16,644 nucleotides of DNA, taken from contig CAZOJY010000081.1 in NCBI GenBank assembly GCA_964580235.1, positions 1 to 16,644 of the forward strand. Direction: 5' to 3'. Positions 1-7,114 of the stretch are shown here, one piece after another; position 1 is the first letter of the stretch; each line of letters opens with the position of its first letter. A model generated the notes under the pieces. It had not been told where the DNA came from and did no database searches. It saw nothing but the letters and a program-made list of their open reading frames with translations. The stretch comes from G020348385 sp964580235. Its GTDB lineage: Bacteria > Acidobacteriota > Aminicenantia > Aminicenantales > Aminicenantaceae. Position numbers and translations under genes: made by a program.

Positions 1-11
1 TTAAAAAAATC

Positions 12-44
12 GGTACATGTCCCGAATTTCCGGTAACGTGTCCC
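12..44. repeat. Tandem imperfect repeat GGTA(A)C(A/G)TGTCCC at the window edge
   Basis: Two near-identical units, GGTACATGTCCC at 12-23 and GGTAACGTGTCCC at 32-44, are separated by 8 bases. A small hairpin follows (CCCTT 42-46, AAGGG 53-57). Short repeated TGTCCC motifs of this kind often flank insertion sequences or REP-type elements, but no transposase is visible and the left flank is cut off, so the assignment is only suggestive. Confidence 0.3.
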
Positions 45-91
45 TTGATTTTAAGGGTGAAATTCCTTTTCTAAAAACCATTTTTGCATGG

Positions 92-120
92 TTGACTATG
101 CTGAGATTTGAGTATATTAA
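92..120 (+). promoter_or_regulatory. Candidate sigma70-type promoter for the Gfo/DUF1080 operon
   Basis: TTGACT at 92-97 matches the -35 consensus at 5 of 6 positions. The downstream AT-rich stretch offers TATATT at 113-118 (15-bp spacer) or TATTAA at 115-120 (17-bp spacer) as the -10. Transcription would begin near 127, about 47 bases before the chosen start at 174. This is called by eye only. Confidence 0.4.
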
Positions 121-173
121 TATTGAGTAGCCACAAGAATTTAGGTAAACGACAGTCTGAAAGGATAAAAATC

Positions 174-1565
174 ATGAAAACAACCAAAAAAAATCCATCA
201 AAAAAAGCATCCCAAGTCACAAGACGTGAATTTCTTGGCGCGTCGGCAACAACAGCCGCAGGGCTGATGATCATTCCCCGCCATGTCCTGGGAGGCCCGG
301 GAATCACAGCTCCAAGCGACACATTGAATATCGGATGCGTCGGAGTCGGAGGAAAAGGAACGTCCGACATCTGGAGCGTCTCTTCAGAAAATGTTGTTGC
401 TCTTTGTGATGTCGATGACACCCACATGGCCGATTTCCTTAAACACAAGCACAACGATCCCCAAAACCAGCTGATGTATGACAAGGCCAACAAATACCGG
501 GATTTTCGGATCATGCTGGAAAAGGAAAAAAACCTCGATGCCATTACCGTCAGCGTGCCCGACCACAACCATGCCGTTATCGCCATGATGGCCATAAAAA
601 AGGGGAAACACACCTTTGTCCAGAAACCCCTGACGCACACCATAAAGGAAGCCCGCTTGCTGACAAAGGCTGCCAAGGAGGCAAAAGTTGTGACTCAGAT
701 GGGCAACCAGGGGCATGCCGGCGAAGGCGCCCGCCTGATAAACGAGTGGATCTGGGACGGCGCCATCGGCGATGTCCGCGAAGTTCATGTTTGGACTAAC
801 CGCCCGATCTGGCCCCAGGGAATCGATGCCCCCAAGGAAATCCCCTCTGTTCCATCCACTCTGGACTGGAATATTTGGCTCGGCCCCGCCCCCTTCCGGC
901 CTTACCATCCCGCGCTCTGCCACTTTGTCTGGCGAGGCTGGTGGGATTATGGAACCGGGGCTCTCGGAGACATGGGGGCTCACCTGCTGGACCAACCCTT
1001 CTGGGCTTTAAAATTGGGATATCCCATCTCAGTTCAAGCCAGCTCCACAAAATACACCAAGGATTCCTATCCGCTCGCTGAAGTCGTCACCTATGAATTT
1101 CCCCAGCGCGGCGATATGCCTCCCGTTAAGCTGACCTGGTACGACGGAGGGCTGATGCCTCCTCGGCCTCATGATATCGAGCCGGGCAGGATGATGGGGG
1201 ACGAAGGCGGCGGCGTTTTGTTCGTGGGCGACAAAGGCCACTTGATGTGCAGCACATACGGGCAAAACCCCAGACTGATTCCAGAAACCAAAATGCAGGA
1301 GTACGAGAGGCCGGAAAAGACCATCCCCCGCTCTCCAGGAATACATGAGGAATGGATAGAAGCCATCAAAGCCGGCAAAAAATCCACAACCGACTTCACT
1401 TACTCGGCAGTCCTGACAGAAGGCATGCTCCTGGCCAACATCGCTGTCCGTGTGCAGGATAAGTACACCAAACTCGAGTGGAATGGGGAAAAAATGGAGT
1501 TCACCAACCTTCCCGAGGCCAATCAGTACCTCCACACAGAATACAGACCGGGCTGGTCCCTTTAG
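174..1565 (+). CDS. Tat-exported Gfo/Idh/MocA family oxidoreductase
   Basis: This 463-residue NAD(P)-dependent oxidoreductase is probably exported folded with bound cofactor. The N-terminus carries a twin-arginine signal (TRREFL, RR at residues 17-18, then a hydrophobic stretch ending near IPRHVLG). The Rossmann motif GVGGKG lies at about 57-62, the family Lys in VQKPLTH at about 149-155 (Q replaces the usual E of EKP), and the catalytic-region motif GDMGAHLLD at about 265-273. The start is ATG 174, preceded by AAGGAT at 161-166; an open frame runs back to 108 but lacks a ribosome site and would bury the Tat signal. The gene lies 40 bp upstream of a DUF1080 gene, the usual partner of this subfamily in routes that oxidise sugars or glycosides at C3. 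The substrate cannot be read from the sequence. Confidence 0.9.
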   Translation: MKTTKKNPSKKASQVTRREFLGASATTAAGLMIIPRHVLGGPGITAPSDTLNIGCVGVGGKGTSDIWSVSSENVVALCDVDDTHMADFLKHKHNDPQNQLMYDKANKYRDFRIMLEKEKNLDAITVSVPDHNHAVIAMMAIKKGKHTFVQKPLTHTIKEARLLTKAAKEAKVVTQMGNQGHAGEGARLINEWIWDGAIGDVREVHVWTNRPIWPQGIDAPKEIPSVPSTLDWNIWLGPAPFRPYHPALCHFVWRGWWDYGTGALGDMGAHLLDQPFWALKLGYPISVQASSTKYTKDSYPLAEVVTYEFPQRGDMPPVKLTWYDGGLMPPRPHDIEPGRMMGDEGGGVLFVGDKGHLMCSTYGQNPRLIPETKMQEYERPEKTIPRSPGIHEEWIEAIKAGKKSTTDFTYSAVLTEGMLLANIAVRVQDKYTKLEWNGEKMEFTNLPEANQYLHTEYRPGWSL

Positions 1566-1605
1566 TCCCAAAGACATAACGCGGAGATATCCCCAGGAGG
1601 TGGCA

Positions 1606-2409
1606 ATGAAAAAAGGTGTTTATAAGATTTCGACATTCTTGATCCTGCCCCTATTTTTAGCCATCGGATGGCAGTATTCCAAAGCTGAAACAACTCACAC
1701 TCAAGAGAGAGCAACGCTTAAAATTCAGTGGAAGGTACACGATCCTGATCGACCTCAGCCCCTCGTTGTCAATCCCGGACCAGCCGGCGACCCTGTGCCA
1801 GCCCCATCGGATGCCATCATCCTTTTCGACGGAAAGGATCTCTCTCAATGGACGGACAGCAAAGGACAACGAGCCAGATGGAACGTCGAAAAAGGTTACG
1901 TAGAAGTCGTTAAAAAAACCGGTGCCATCCGCTCCCGCCTAAAATTTGGAGACTGCCAGCTTCACATCGAATGGGCGGCCCCTTTGACAGTCAAAGGCAA
2001 AAGCCAGGAAAGGGGAAACAGCGGCATCTTCCTGATGGAACTTTACGAGGTGCAGGTTCTCGACTGCTACAACAACACCACCTACCCTGATGGGATGACA
2101 GCCGCCATCTACGGCCAATACCCCCCTCTGGTCAATGCCTGCCGCCCCCCAGGTGAATGGCAGACCTACGACATCATTTTCCTGAGACCTCGATTCGACA
2201 GCCAAGGCCAATTGATCAGCCCGGCCAGGATGACCGTGTTTCACAACAATATCCTTGTGCATAACAATGACGAACTGACAGGGCCCACTGCTCATAAAGC
2301 CCGCCCCCCCTACAAAGCCCATCCGGACAGACTTCCCATCTCCCTGCAGGACCATGGGAATCCAGTCCGTTTCCGGAACATCTGGATCCGCGAACTCGAA
2401 AAGAAATAA
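1606..2409 (+). CDS. Secreted DUF1080 protein (3-keto-disaccharide hydrolase family)
   Basis: This 267-residue protein has a classical signal peptide (MKKG, hydrophobic core at about residues 9-21, likely cleavage after YSKA at 27). A single DUF1080 (PF06439) jelly-roll domain follows: LFDGKDLSQW at 73-82, GNSGIF at 137-142, YEVQVLD at 147-153, the IYGQYPPLVNACRPPGEW block at about 168-185, and the C-terminal LQDHGNPVRFRNIWIREL. Members act as hydrolases or lyases on 3-keto-glycosides made by a partnering Gfo/Idh/MocA enzyme, such as the upstream gene. The start is ATG 1606 with AGGAGG at 1595-1600; the longer frame from 1450 overlaps the upstream gene and has no signal peptide. Its TAA abuts the TGA of the convergent gene. 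The family call is secure; the precise reaction is inferred. Confidence 0.93.
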   Translation: MKKGVYKISTFLILPLFLAIGWQYSKAETTHTQERATLKIQWKVHDPDRPQPLVVNPGPAGDPVPAPSDAIILFDGKDLSQWTDSKGQRARWNVEKGYVEVVKKTGAIRSRLKFGDCQLHIEWAAPLTVKGKSQERGNSGIFLMELYEVQVLDCYNNTTYPDGMTAAIYGQYPPLVNACRPPGEWQTYDIIFLRPRFDSQGQLISPARMTVFHNNILVHNNDELTGPTAHKARPPYKAHPDRLPISLQDHGNPVRFRNIWIRELEKK

Positions 2410-3159
2410 TCATTCTTTTTCTTTTTTGATAATGGAACGAACTTCGAACATTTCTTTGAGCACCTTAGCTGCTTCGCTTCCAGGCCTTAGCCTCGTATCC
2501 AGGTCGCACGTCCATTCCACCGGAAACTCCTCGATACGATACCCCCGCTTTAAGGCACGCAGCAGAACTTCCAGCTCGAACATAAAACCGGTCGTTTTAC
2601 ATTTGGCGAACAACTCTCTGGCAATTTCTCCCCTATAAAGTTTGAATCCACATTGGGTGTCTGAAAACCGCCCAGGCACTTCCGTCAGGATTCTGGCCGC
2701 AAAACGAAAAACCCAGGACAGCAGTCTCCGCTTCAGACTTCTGTTTCGGCGGATCACGGTCTCTTTCAAACGCCGGGATGCCATGGCGATATCCAGGTCT
2801 CCTGTTCTTATCCTCTCGATCTGCAATAGGGCATTGGCGTAGGGCACACAGGTGCCGCTGTCTGCGAACAAAACCACATCCCCTCTCGAGGCTAAAATCC
2901 CGGTCTTGACTGCAAAGCCTTTTCCTCGATTTTTGTCCAGCCCGATGACGCTTCGCTTCACAGCCGCTGGGACCTTGACCATTTGAGCCTCTTCGGCCGA
3001 GCAGTCCGTGCTCCCATCGTCCACCACGATGACCTCTCCTGACATGGATTCTTTATCGATAAAGGCAGCCGCTGCTTCGACATCAAAACCGATCTTTTTT
3101 TCTTCATTGAAGGCAGGGATCACGATCGATATATCCACCTGGTTACCGCCTGCTTTCAA
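2410..3159 (-). CDS. Family 2 glycosyltransferase, dolichyl-phosphate sugar synthase (DPM1)-like
   Basis: This 249-residue GT-A glycosyltransferase resembles polyprenyl/dolichyl-phosphate glucosyl- or mannosyltransferases, which charge a lipid carrier with a sugar at the inner membrane. The N-terminus reads ISIVIPAFNEE (10-20), followed by VVDDGSTD (45-52) and NRGKGFAVKTG (78-88). The metal-binding site normally reads DAD, but here it is FADSGTCVPY (98-107), so only one acidic residue remains. GRFSDTQCGFKLYR and EFPVEW are family-typical. No membrane helices are seen, unlike GtrB. The start used is TTG 3159 with GGGAG seven bases upstream, overlapping the preceding gene by 17 bp; GTG 3138, giving an N-terminus at DISIVIP, is a fair alternative. 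The upstream membrane glycosyltransferase probably uses its lipid-linked sugar product. Confidence 0.85.
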   Translation of the reverse strand: MKAGGNQVDISIVIPAFNEEKKIGFDVEAAAAFIDKESMSGEVIVVDDGSTDCSAEEAQMVKVPAAVKRSVIGLDKNRGKGFAVKTGILASRGDVVLFADSGTCVPYANALLQIERIRTGDLDIAMASRRLKETVIRRNRSLKRRLLSWVFRFAARILTEVPGRFSDTQCGFKLYRGEIARELFAKCKTTGFMFELEVLLRALKRGYRIEEFPVEWTCDLDTRLRPGSEAAKVLKEMFEVRSIIKKEKE

Positions 3160-4684
3160 GAAATTTCTCCCAGAGGTCTTTTCGGATATGCACCGCCAGC
3201 AGAACCTCGGGTCTCAGCCCAAAAAACTCGCTCTGGTGAGTCTGCTGCAGTTTGGCTTGAATTTTTTCTGTTATATCGATAGAGGATATCACAATGGGAA
3301 CATCTTCCAATGTCCCAGCTTTATCCGCCTCCTGCCAGTATCCTACCCGGCTGAAATCTCTCAAGTACCACGGCAAAGGCCAGGCTTCGTCAGGATGTGT
3401 GATAACCTTAATCAATAGGGCCTTCTGATCGGGATGAATCCGGGCGATATCGTCCACCCGCTGGACAAGGCTTAAAAAATCCTTGCTTGTGTGGGCATAG
3501 ACGTAGGGATTGCGGGAATCGGCGTAGTACCTGAAATTTGCAGCATAAGACTGGACTCCTAGGTGGATTATCCCGGCGCACAAAATCAACAGGATCAAAC
3601 TCCAGGAAGCTAGATTTTTGCTTCGGTCCAGAAGAAAGGCGGCTCCGTTCCCTGCTAAAAGGATCATTCCGATAAAAAACGGAAGCATGTTCCAAGGTGT
3701 CTTGTACGGAATGAAAGAATAGACACCGGTGGCCAGAAGAGTGAAAAAAAAGATGAACCGCATGAACAAGGGAGAGGAATCCTTTGGCCATCTTGGATGA
3801 AAAGCTGCCACGCAACCGACCATGGCCAGGACCAGTATGAGCGCTTCGCTCCAGACAGGCCCGCTCCCATACCGGGAAAAGGCCAGCATATTTAAATAAT
3901 AGGACCAGGGATAGGAATGGAATCCGGCTTCCCCAGCCTTGCTGAAATAGGTCTGGAAGGAAAAGACCGAATCCATGATCCCTTTGGGATTTTGGAAAAA
4001 GGAAGAATACAACAGGAACACCACGGGAAAAGCCGATCCTATAAGAATAAAACCGTGGCTTAAACGCGGTTTTTCAGCAATAGGTTCTTTGGTGAAAATC
4101 CGAGCCAGAAGCAGCCCGAAAAAAAGGGCGCCGAATACCATAACACAGGTTTCCTTGGTGGCATACATCAGCCCGATAAAAACACCGGTTAGGGCCGCCC
4201 AGCCCCATGTCCGGTCCACATGATAACGCCAGCTCGCCGCAATGACCCCGAGGAGAAAAAACGCCAGCAGGGTCTCCTGGATGTAGAACCGGCTGTAAAA
4301 AACCATAAGCGGGGAAAGGGCCGCAAAGATCCCGGAAAAAACAATGGCCGAACGGGAGAATGCATCTTTGAGAAGAAGCAAAAGAAGCACGATCCCCACC
4401 CCGAAAAGTGCCGGCACGATGCGCAGGGTTACCTCATCCAGAGCGGCAAAAGACTTCCCAGAGATAACCCAGGCAAACGGAAGCGAAAAATAATACAGGG
4501 TGGGACCGTGATGCTCAAGGGGATCGTATGTGTACTCCCCTCTCTCCAGCAGGTCACCGAACTTAACCGCCTGATTGGCCTCGTCATGGTGCATCGGGCG
4601 AAGGTCCAGGCGGACCACACGGAACAAAATGGCTGCACAAACGGCAAGCCAAAACAGCCCGTAAAAGGCCGGTTTTTTACTCAT
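3143..4684 (-). CDS. TIGR03663-type membrane glycosyltransferase (GT-C fold, GT39/ArnT-like)
   Basis: This is a 513-residue polytopic inner-membrane protein with roughly 11-13 hydrophobic segments and a hydrophilic C-terminal region after about residue 400. The first periplasmic loop has MHHDEANQAV (31-40), with the acidic DE pair expected of GT-C enzymes, followed by YTYDPLEHHGPTLYYFSLP, the hallmark of the TIGR03663 family. Such enzymes transfer sugars from polyprenyl-phosphate donors to extracytoplasmic acceptors; the acceptor here is unknown. The ATG overlaps the stop of the preceding discoidin-like gene by 8 bp (ATGAGTAA), and the stop lies inside the following GT2 gene, so the three genes look translationally coupled. 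The length and start match the family. Confidence 0.87.
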   Translation of the reverse strand: MSKKPAFYGLFWLAVCAAILFRVVRLDLRPMHHDEANQAVKFGDLLERGEYTYDPLEHHGPTLYYFSLPFAWVISGKSFAALDEVTLRIVPALFGVGIVLLLLLLKDAFSRSAIVFSGIFAALSPLMVFYSRFYIQETLLAFFLLGVIAASWRYHVDRTWGWAALTGVFIGLMYATKETCVMVFGALFFGLLLARIFTKEPIAEKPRLSHGFILIGSAFPVVFLLYSSFFQNPKGIMDSVFSFQTYFSKAGEAGFHSYPWSYYLNMLAFSRYGSGPVWSEALILVLAMVGCVAAFHPRWPKDSSPLFMRFIFFFTLLATGVYSFIPYKTPWNMLPFFIGMILLAGNGAAFLLDRSKNLASWSLILLILCAGIIHLGVQSYAANFRYYADSRNPYVYAHTSKDFLSLVQRVDDIARIHPDQKALLIKVITHPDEAWPLPWYLRDFSRVGYWQEADKAGTLEDVPIVISSIDITEKIQAKLQQTHQSEFFGLRPEVLLAVHIRKDLWEKFLESRR

Positions 4685-5369
4685 TTGCCGGCGTGCCGTA
4701 AACCTCTACCTCCACGTAATGGTTCATTTCGTTCGAGGTATTCCCCCGACTGTAAAGCCGCACATAACGGGCTTTGACGCCCTTCGGATCGATCAGGCGC
4801 CCCTCGTTCGTCTCGATGTATTCCTTGTCCCTGCCGATTCCCAACCCGGCTGAATTGTCATGGTCGTTGTTAAAAATCGTTTGGACACCGCTGATAAAAT
4901 CCGGGTCTTCTGAAACCTGGACGATCACATCCCGGTAAACGCGGGCCTGGCTGTGGTAGTGCCAGATCAAGATGGCATACAGGTTATACGTGTCCTCGAG
5001 GTCGATCTGGACCCACTGCCTCATCGGGCCGAGCTCTACAAAATACCCCTCTTCCCCGGTCTTTTCCCCGTCGGTCACAAACTCCAGCTCGCCGATGACC
5101 GGTGCCGTGTCGCTGCCTGTCACCGGTTTATTCAGAGAAAGAAGCTTTGTTCCTGGAGGGACGTAAAAAGGGCCGCGTTTTTTCCCAGTTATCCTTTCCA
5201 GGTTCGCACTGCGGATGTTGCGGGGAGTTCCGACAAACATGGGCTTGGGCAATTTCAGCTCCAACACCACTTTTTCCTGACCATTATCTTGAATGGCCAT
5301 TCCTTCATCCCAAGCAAAAAGCATAAGAATAGGCAGGATCAGCATTCCCCAAAACATCCTTCTTATCAT
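4677..5369 (-). CDS. Secreted discoidin-like (F5/8 type C) domain protein
   Basis: This 230-residue exported protein has an N-terminal signal segment (MIRRMFWGMLILPILMLFAW, cleavage probably after EGMA) and one discoidin-like beta-sandwich domain. Characteristic pieces are GPMRQWVQIDLEDTYNLYAI, WHYHSQARVYRDVIVQVSEDP, FNNDHDNSAGLG, and a C-terminal KARYVRLYS...HYVEVEVYG. The domain is usually carbohydrate-binding (CBM32-like), but no ligand can be read here. The start is ATG 5369, preceded by TTGGAG with a 6-base gap; the open frame from TTG 5381 would begin inside that ribosome site. It is the first gene of the operon with two glycosyltransferases, so it may bind or present the glycan they build. 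That role is inferred. Confidence 0.8.
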   Translation of the reverse strand: MIRRMFWGMLILPILMLFAWDEGMAIQDNGQEKVVLELKLPKPMFVGTPRNIRSANLERITGKKRGPFYVPPGTKLLSLNKPVTGSDTAPVIGELEFVTDGEKTGEEGYFVELGPMRQWVQIDLEDTYNLYAILIWHYHSQARVYRDVIVQVSEDPDFISGVQTIFNNDHDNSAGLGIGRDKEYIETNEGRLIDPKGVKARYVRLYSRGNTSNEMNHYVEVEVYGTPANE

Positions 5370-5400
5370 TGTTAACTCCAATATCTGATTGTCTTCCCAT

Positions 5401-5406
5401 AGTATA
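5401..5406 (-). promoter_or_regulatory. Candidate extended -10 promoter for the discoidin/glycosyltransferase operon
   Basis: On the minus strand the sequence reads TGTTATACT, an extended -10 (TGn plus TATACT), 32 bases upstream of ATG 5369. No convincing -35 lies 17 bases further upstream, which an extended -10 can tolerate. The predicted leader is about 25 nt and contains AATATCTGAT (5380-5389, plus strand), a word shared with the palindrome at 11922-11949. Confidence 0.35.
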
Positions 5407-5470
5407 ACATTTTTTTTCCCTAGTCACTGCCTCCATATTCATCCTAACAGCAATCATTCTATCTCGATAT

Positions 5471-5498
5471 AAAAAAGTGCTGGAGGATCCCGACCCAG
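5471..5498 (-). terminator. Possible weak intrinsic terminator after apbE
   Basis: On the minus strand, CTGG (5498-5495) can pair with CCAG (5483-5480), perhaps extended by a G-T pair, and is followed after CAC by six T residues (5476-5471). The stem is short and the loop is about 11 bases, so this is a weak candidate. It lies 52 bases past the apbE stop, where the four-gene redox operon should end. Confidence 0.3.
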
Positions 5499-5549
5499 TC
5501 TAACTCAGCCTTCATGAATGGTTCTTCGAGAGAATCCGACACAAAGAAA

Positions 5550-6479
5550 TTATTGAGAGATTTTGTGGTTGAAAATTTCGCAGGTTTGGGGATCGACGAC
5601 CACAAGGGCCCAAACATCCTGATGTTCCTTGCAGTAGGCCCGCACTTCTTCAGTGTTCATGACCATGAAGGCTGTGGAAAGGGCATCGGCCACGGCGGCG
5701 GACTGATGAGATACCCAGGCACTTAGATGTCCTTTAGCCGGCTTGTTCGCTCTCGGGTCAAAAATGTGGTCCCCTTTGACTTCGGTTCCGGATCCACTCA
5801 GAGCCCGGTCCTTCAGGAATAATTTTTTTGGTGTATACGGGCATTCCCAATCCCCCCCGATTCCGACAGGCCAACCCTTCCTTTGCCCCTCACCTTTTGG
5901 CGGAGTCCCTACAGCCAGCGCTGTGCTGGTTCCCCCATGCACCAGGGCCCGGTTTACTCCCCAATCGGAAAGAATTTCCAGAGTGCAGTCAAGAGCGTAT
6001 CCTTTCCCGATGCCCCCGAGGTCCAGATTCAATTCCGTGGATTTTTCTATTTCCTTCGCTGGAAGATATTTGGCCACGTAGCTATGTGTTTTTTTAGACA
6101 GCTCCAACTGTTTCTGGATATTTGCTCTAGGAAGTTGTTTCTCGAAAAGCTGCTCACCTCTGTATTTCATCAAGGAACCGACGTTGATATCAAAGGCCCC
6201 ATAAGTCTGAGACTGCACCATCAATGCTGTTTTCAGGCATTCATATGTTTCCACCCCGATACGCAGCGATTGGCCAGCTCGGAGACGGTTGATCTGCCCG
6301 ATCTGGCTTGTGGGATTGAACCGGCTGATAATGTCTTTTATCCGGTCGATCTCGGCAAAAACAGCCTGGGAAATCTGGCATGCGTAGTCCTCATCCTCTT
6401 CAGCCAGCAAAACTTCAAAGGTTGTTCCCATTGCAAAATGGGCAAACCGAAAGACCGATTTCCTGTTTTTATCCCTCAT
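5550..6479 (-). CDS. apbE: ApbE family FAD:protein FMN transferase, lacking a signal peptide
   Basis: ApbE attaches FMN from FAD to a Thr or Ser of a redox protein. This 309-residue copy has the family landmarks in order: AMGTTFEV (16-23), SRFNPTSQIGQIN (52-64), LDLGGIGKGYALD (152-164), HGGTSTA (181-187), GDHIFDPR (236-243), and SHQSAAVADALSTAFMVM (257-274) with the conserved Asp. The protein starts directly at the catalytic domain with no signal peptide or lipobox. An in-frame TGA three codons before the ATG rules out an N-terminal extension. The start overlaps the upstream cytochrome gene by ATGA, so it is the last gene of a coupled redox operon. No FMN-binding domain or obvious flavinylation motif (SGA[S/T]-like) is visible in this window, so its target must be elsewhere or unconventional. 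Confidence 0.92.
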   Translation of the reverse strand: MRDKNRKSVFRFAHFAMGTTFEVLLAEEDEDYACQISQAVFAEIDRIKDIISRFNPTSQIGQINRLRAGQSLRIGVETYECLKTALMVQSQTYGAFDINVGSLMKYRGEQLFEKQLPRANIQKQLELSKKTHSYVAKYLPAKEIEKSTELNLDLGGIGKGYALDCTLEILSDWGVNRALVHGGTSTALAVGTPPKGEGQRKGWPVGIGGDWECPYTPKKLFLKDRALSGSGTEVKGDHIFDPRANKPAKGHLSAWVSHQSAAVADALSTAFMVMNTEEVRAYCKEHQDVWALVVVDPQTCEIFNHKISQ

Positions 6480-7114
6480 CGGTCCTCATCAACGGCTGTG
6501 AAATAATAAAAAGCGATCCCTGCCAGGAGAATTTCCAGAGCGGCATACCGGTGGACGTCCAAAATAACCAGCTGGGCCCGCAGGGAAAATTGGGGAAGCA
6601 TCTGGAACAGAGCCGTCACGACAAGCACAAACCCTGAGGCCACAAAAACCCAAAACAGGACGATCTGCCAAATTTTCCGTTTTCCTGCTTTTGTCTTGAG
6701 ATTTGCCGGGGCAAAATCTTCCACATTCCATGTGTAAAAGCGGGCCCGCAATACGACCGCCAGACACAAGCATACGGAAAAAAGCCCCCCAAGGACAACA
6801 TGAAGAAGCAGAAACAAACCGAACATCCGGACTCTTAGGAAAACAAAAAGAAAGCCGCTCAAGATTAAAAAGCCATAGCTGAGCGCAAGGCCTATGTAAA
6901 TCCACCGCTGGTTGGCCGGATATCTCGAGATGAACCAGGAATGATAGATCTCTTTAGAACACCCGATCCAAGGAGTCTTAACAAAAATGAGCATTCGGTC
7001 TCGAAGCCAGGAAAAATAGCGATTTTCAGAACTGTGGTGAAAACGATGAGCGGACAGCAGGAAAAGCAGGGCAATCAAAAAGATAATCGATACAATCCCA
7101 AACGCCAAGATCAT
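6476..7114 (-). CDS. Integral membrane b-type cytochrome-like protein (five predicted helices)
   Basis: This 212-residue inner-membrane protein has hydrophobic segments at about residues 1-21, 71-93, 98-122, 147-170 and 180-206. Candidate axial haem ligands are H105 (LLLHVVLGG) in the third helix and H188 (ILDVHRYAALE) in the fifth; H23, H26 and H27 follow the first helix. This resembles small quinol-oxidising or quinone-reducing cytochrome b subunits that pair with multihaem c cytochromes, but no family name is certain. It overlaps the upstream heptaheme gene and the downstream apbE gene by ATGA. AGGAG directly abuts ATG 7114, so TTG 7108 (six bases after GGAG) is a possible real start; the ATGA coupling favours 7114. 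It is expected to connect the quinone pool with the periplasmic cytochrome. Confidence 0.7.
   Translation of the reverse strand: MILAFGIVSIIFLIALLFLLSAHRFHHSSENRYFSWLRDRMLIFVKTPWIGCSKEIYHSWFISRYPANQRWIYIGLALSYGFLILSGFLFVFLRVRMFGLFLLLHVVLGGLFSVCLCLAVVLRARFYTWNVEDFAPANLKTKAGKRKIWQIVLFWVFVASGFVLVVTALFQMLPQFSLRAQLVILDVHRYAALEILLAGIAFYYFTAVDEDR

Noticed and set aside
5550..6479. ApbE as a thiamine biosynthesis protein
   Set aside because: That is an old annotation for the family; the conserved motifs correspond to FAD:protein FMN transferase, and the neighbours are redox proteins.
5883..6506. A 207-codon plus-strand open frame opposite apbE
   Set aside because: Low-complexity, Cys/Phe-rich translation without domains, fully antisense to apbE.
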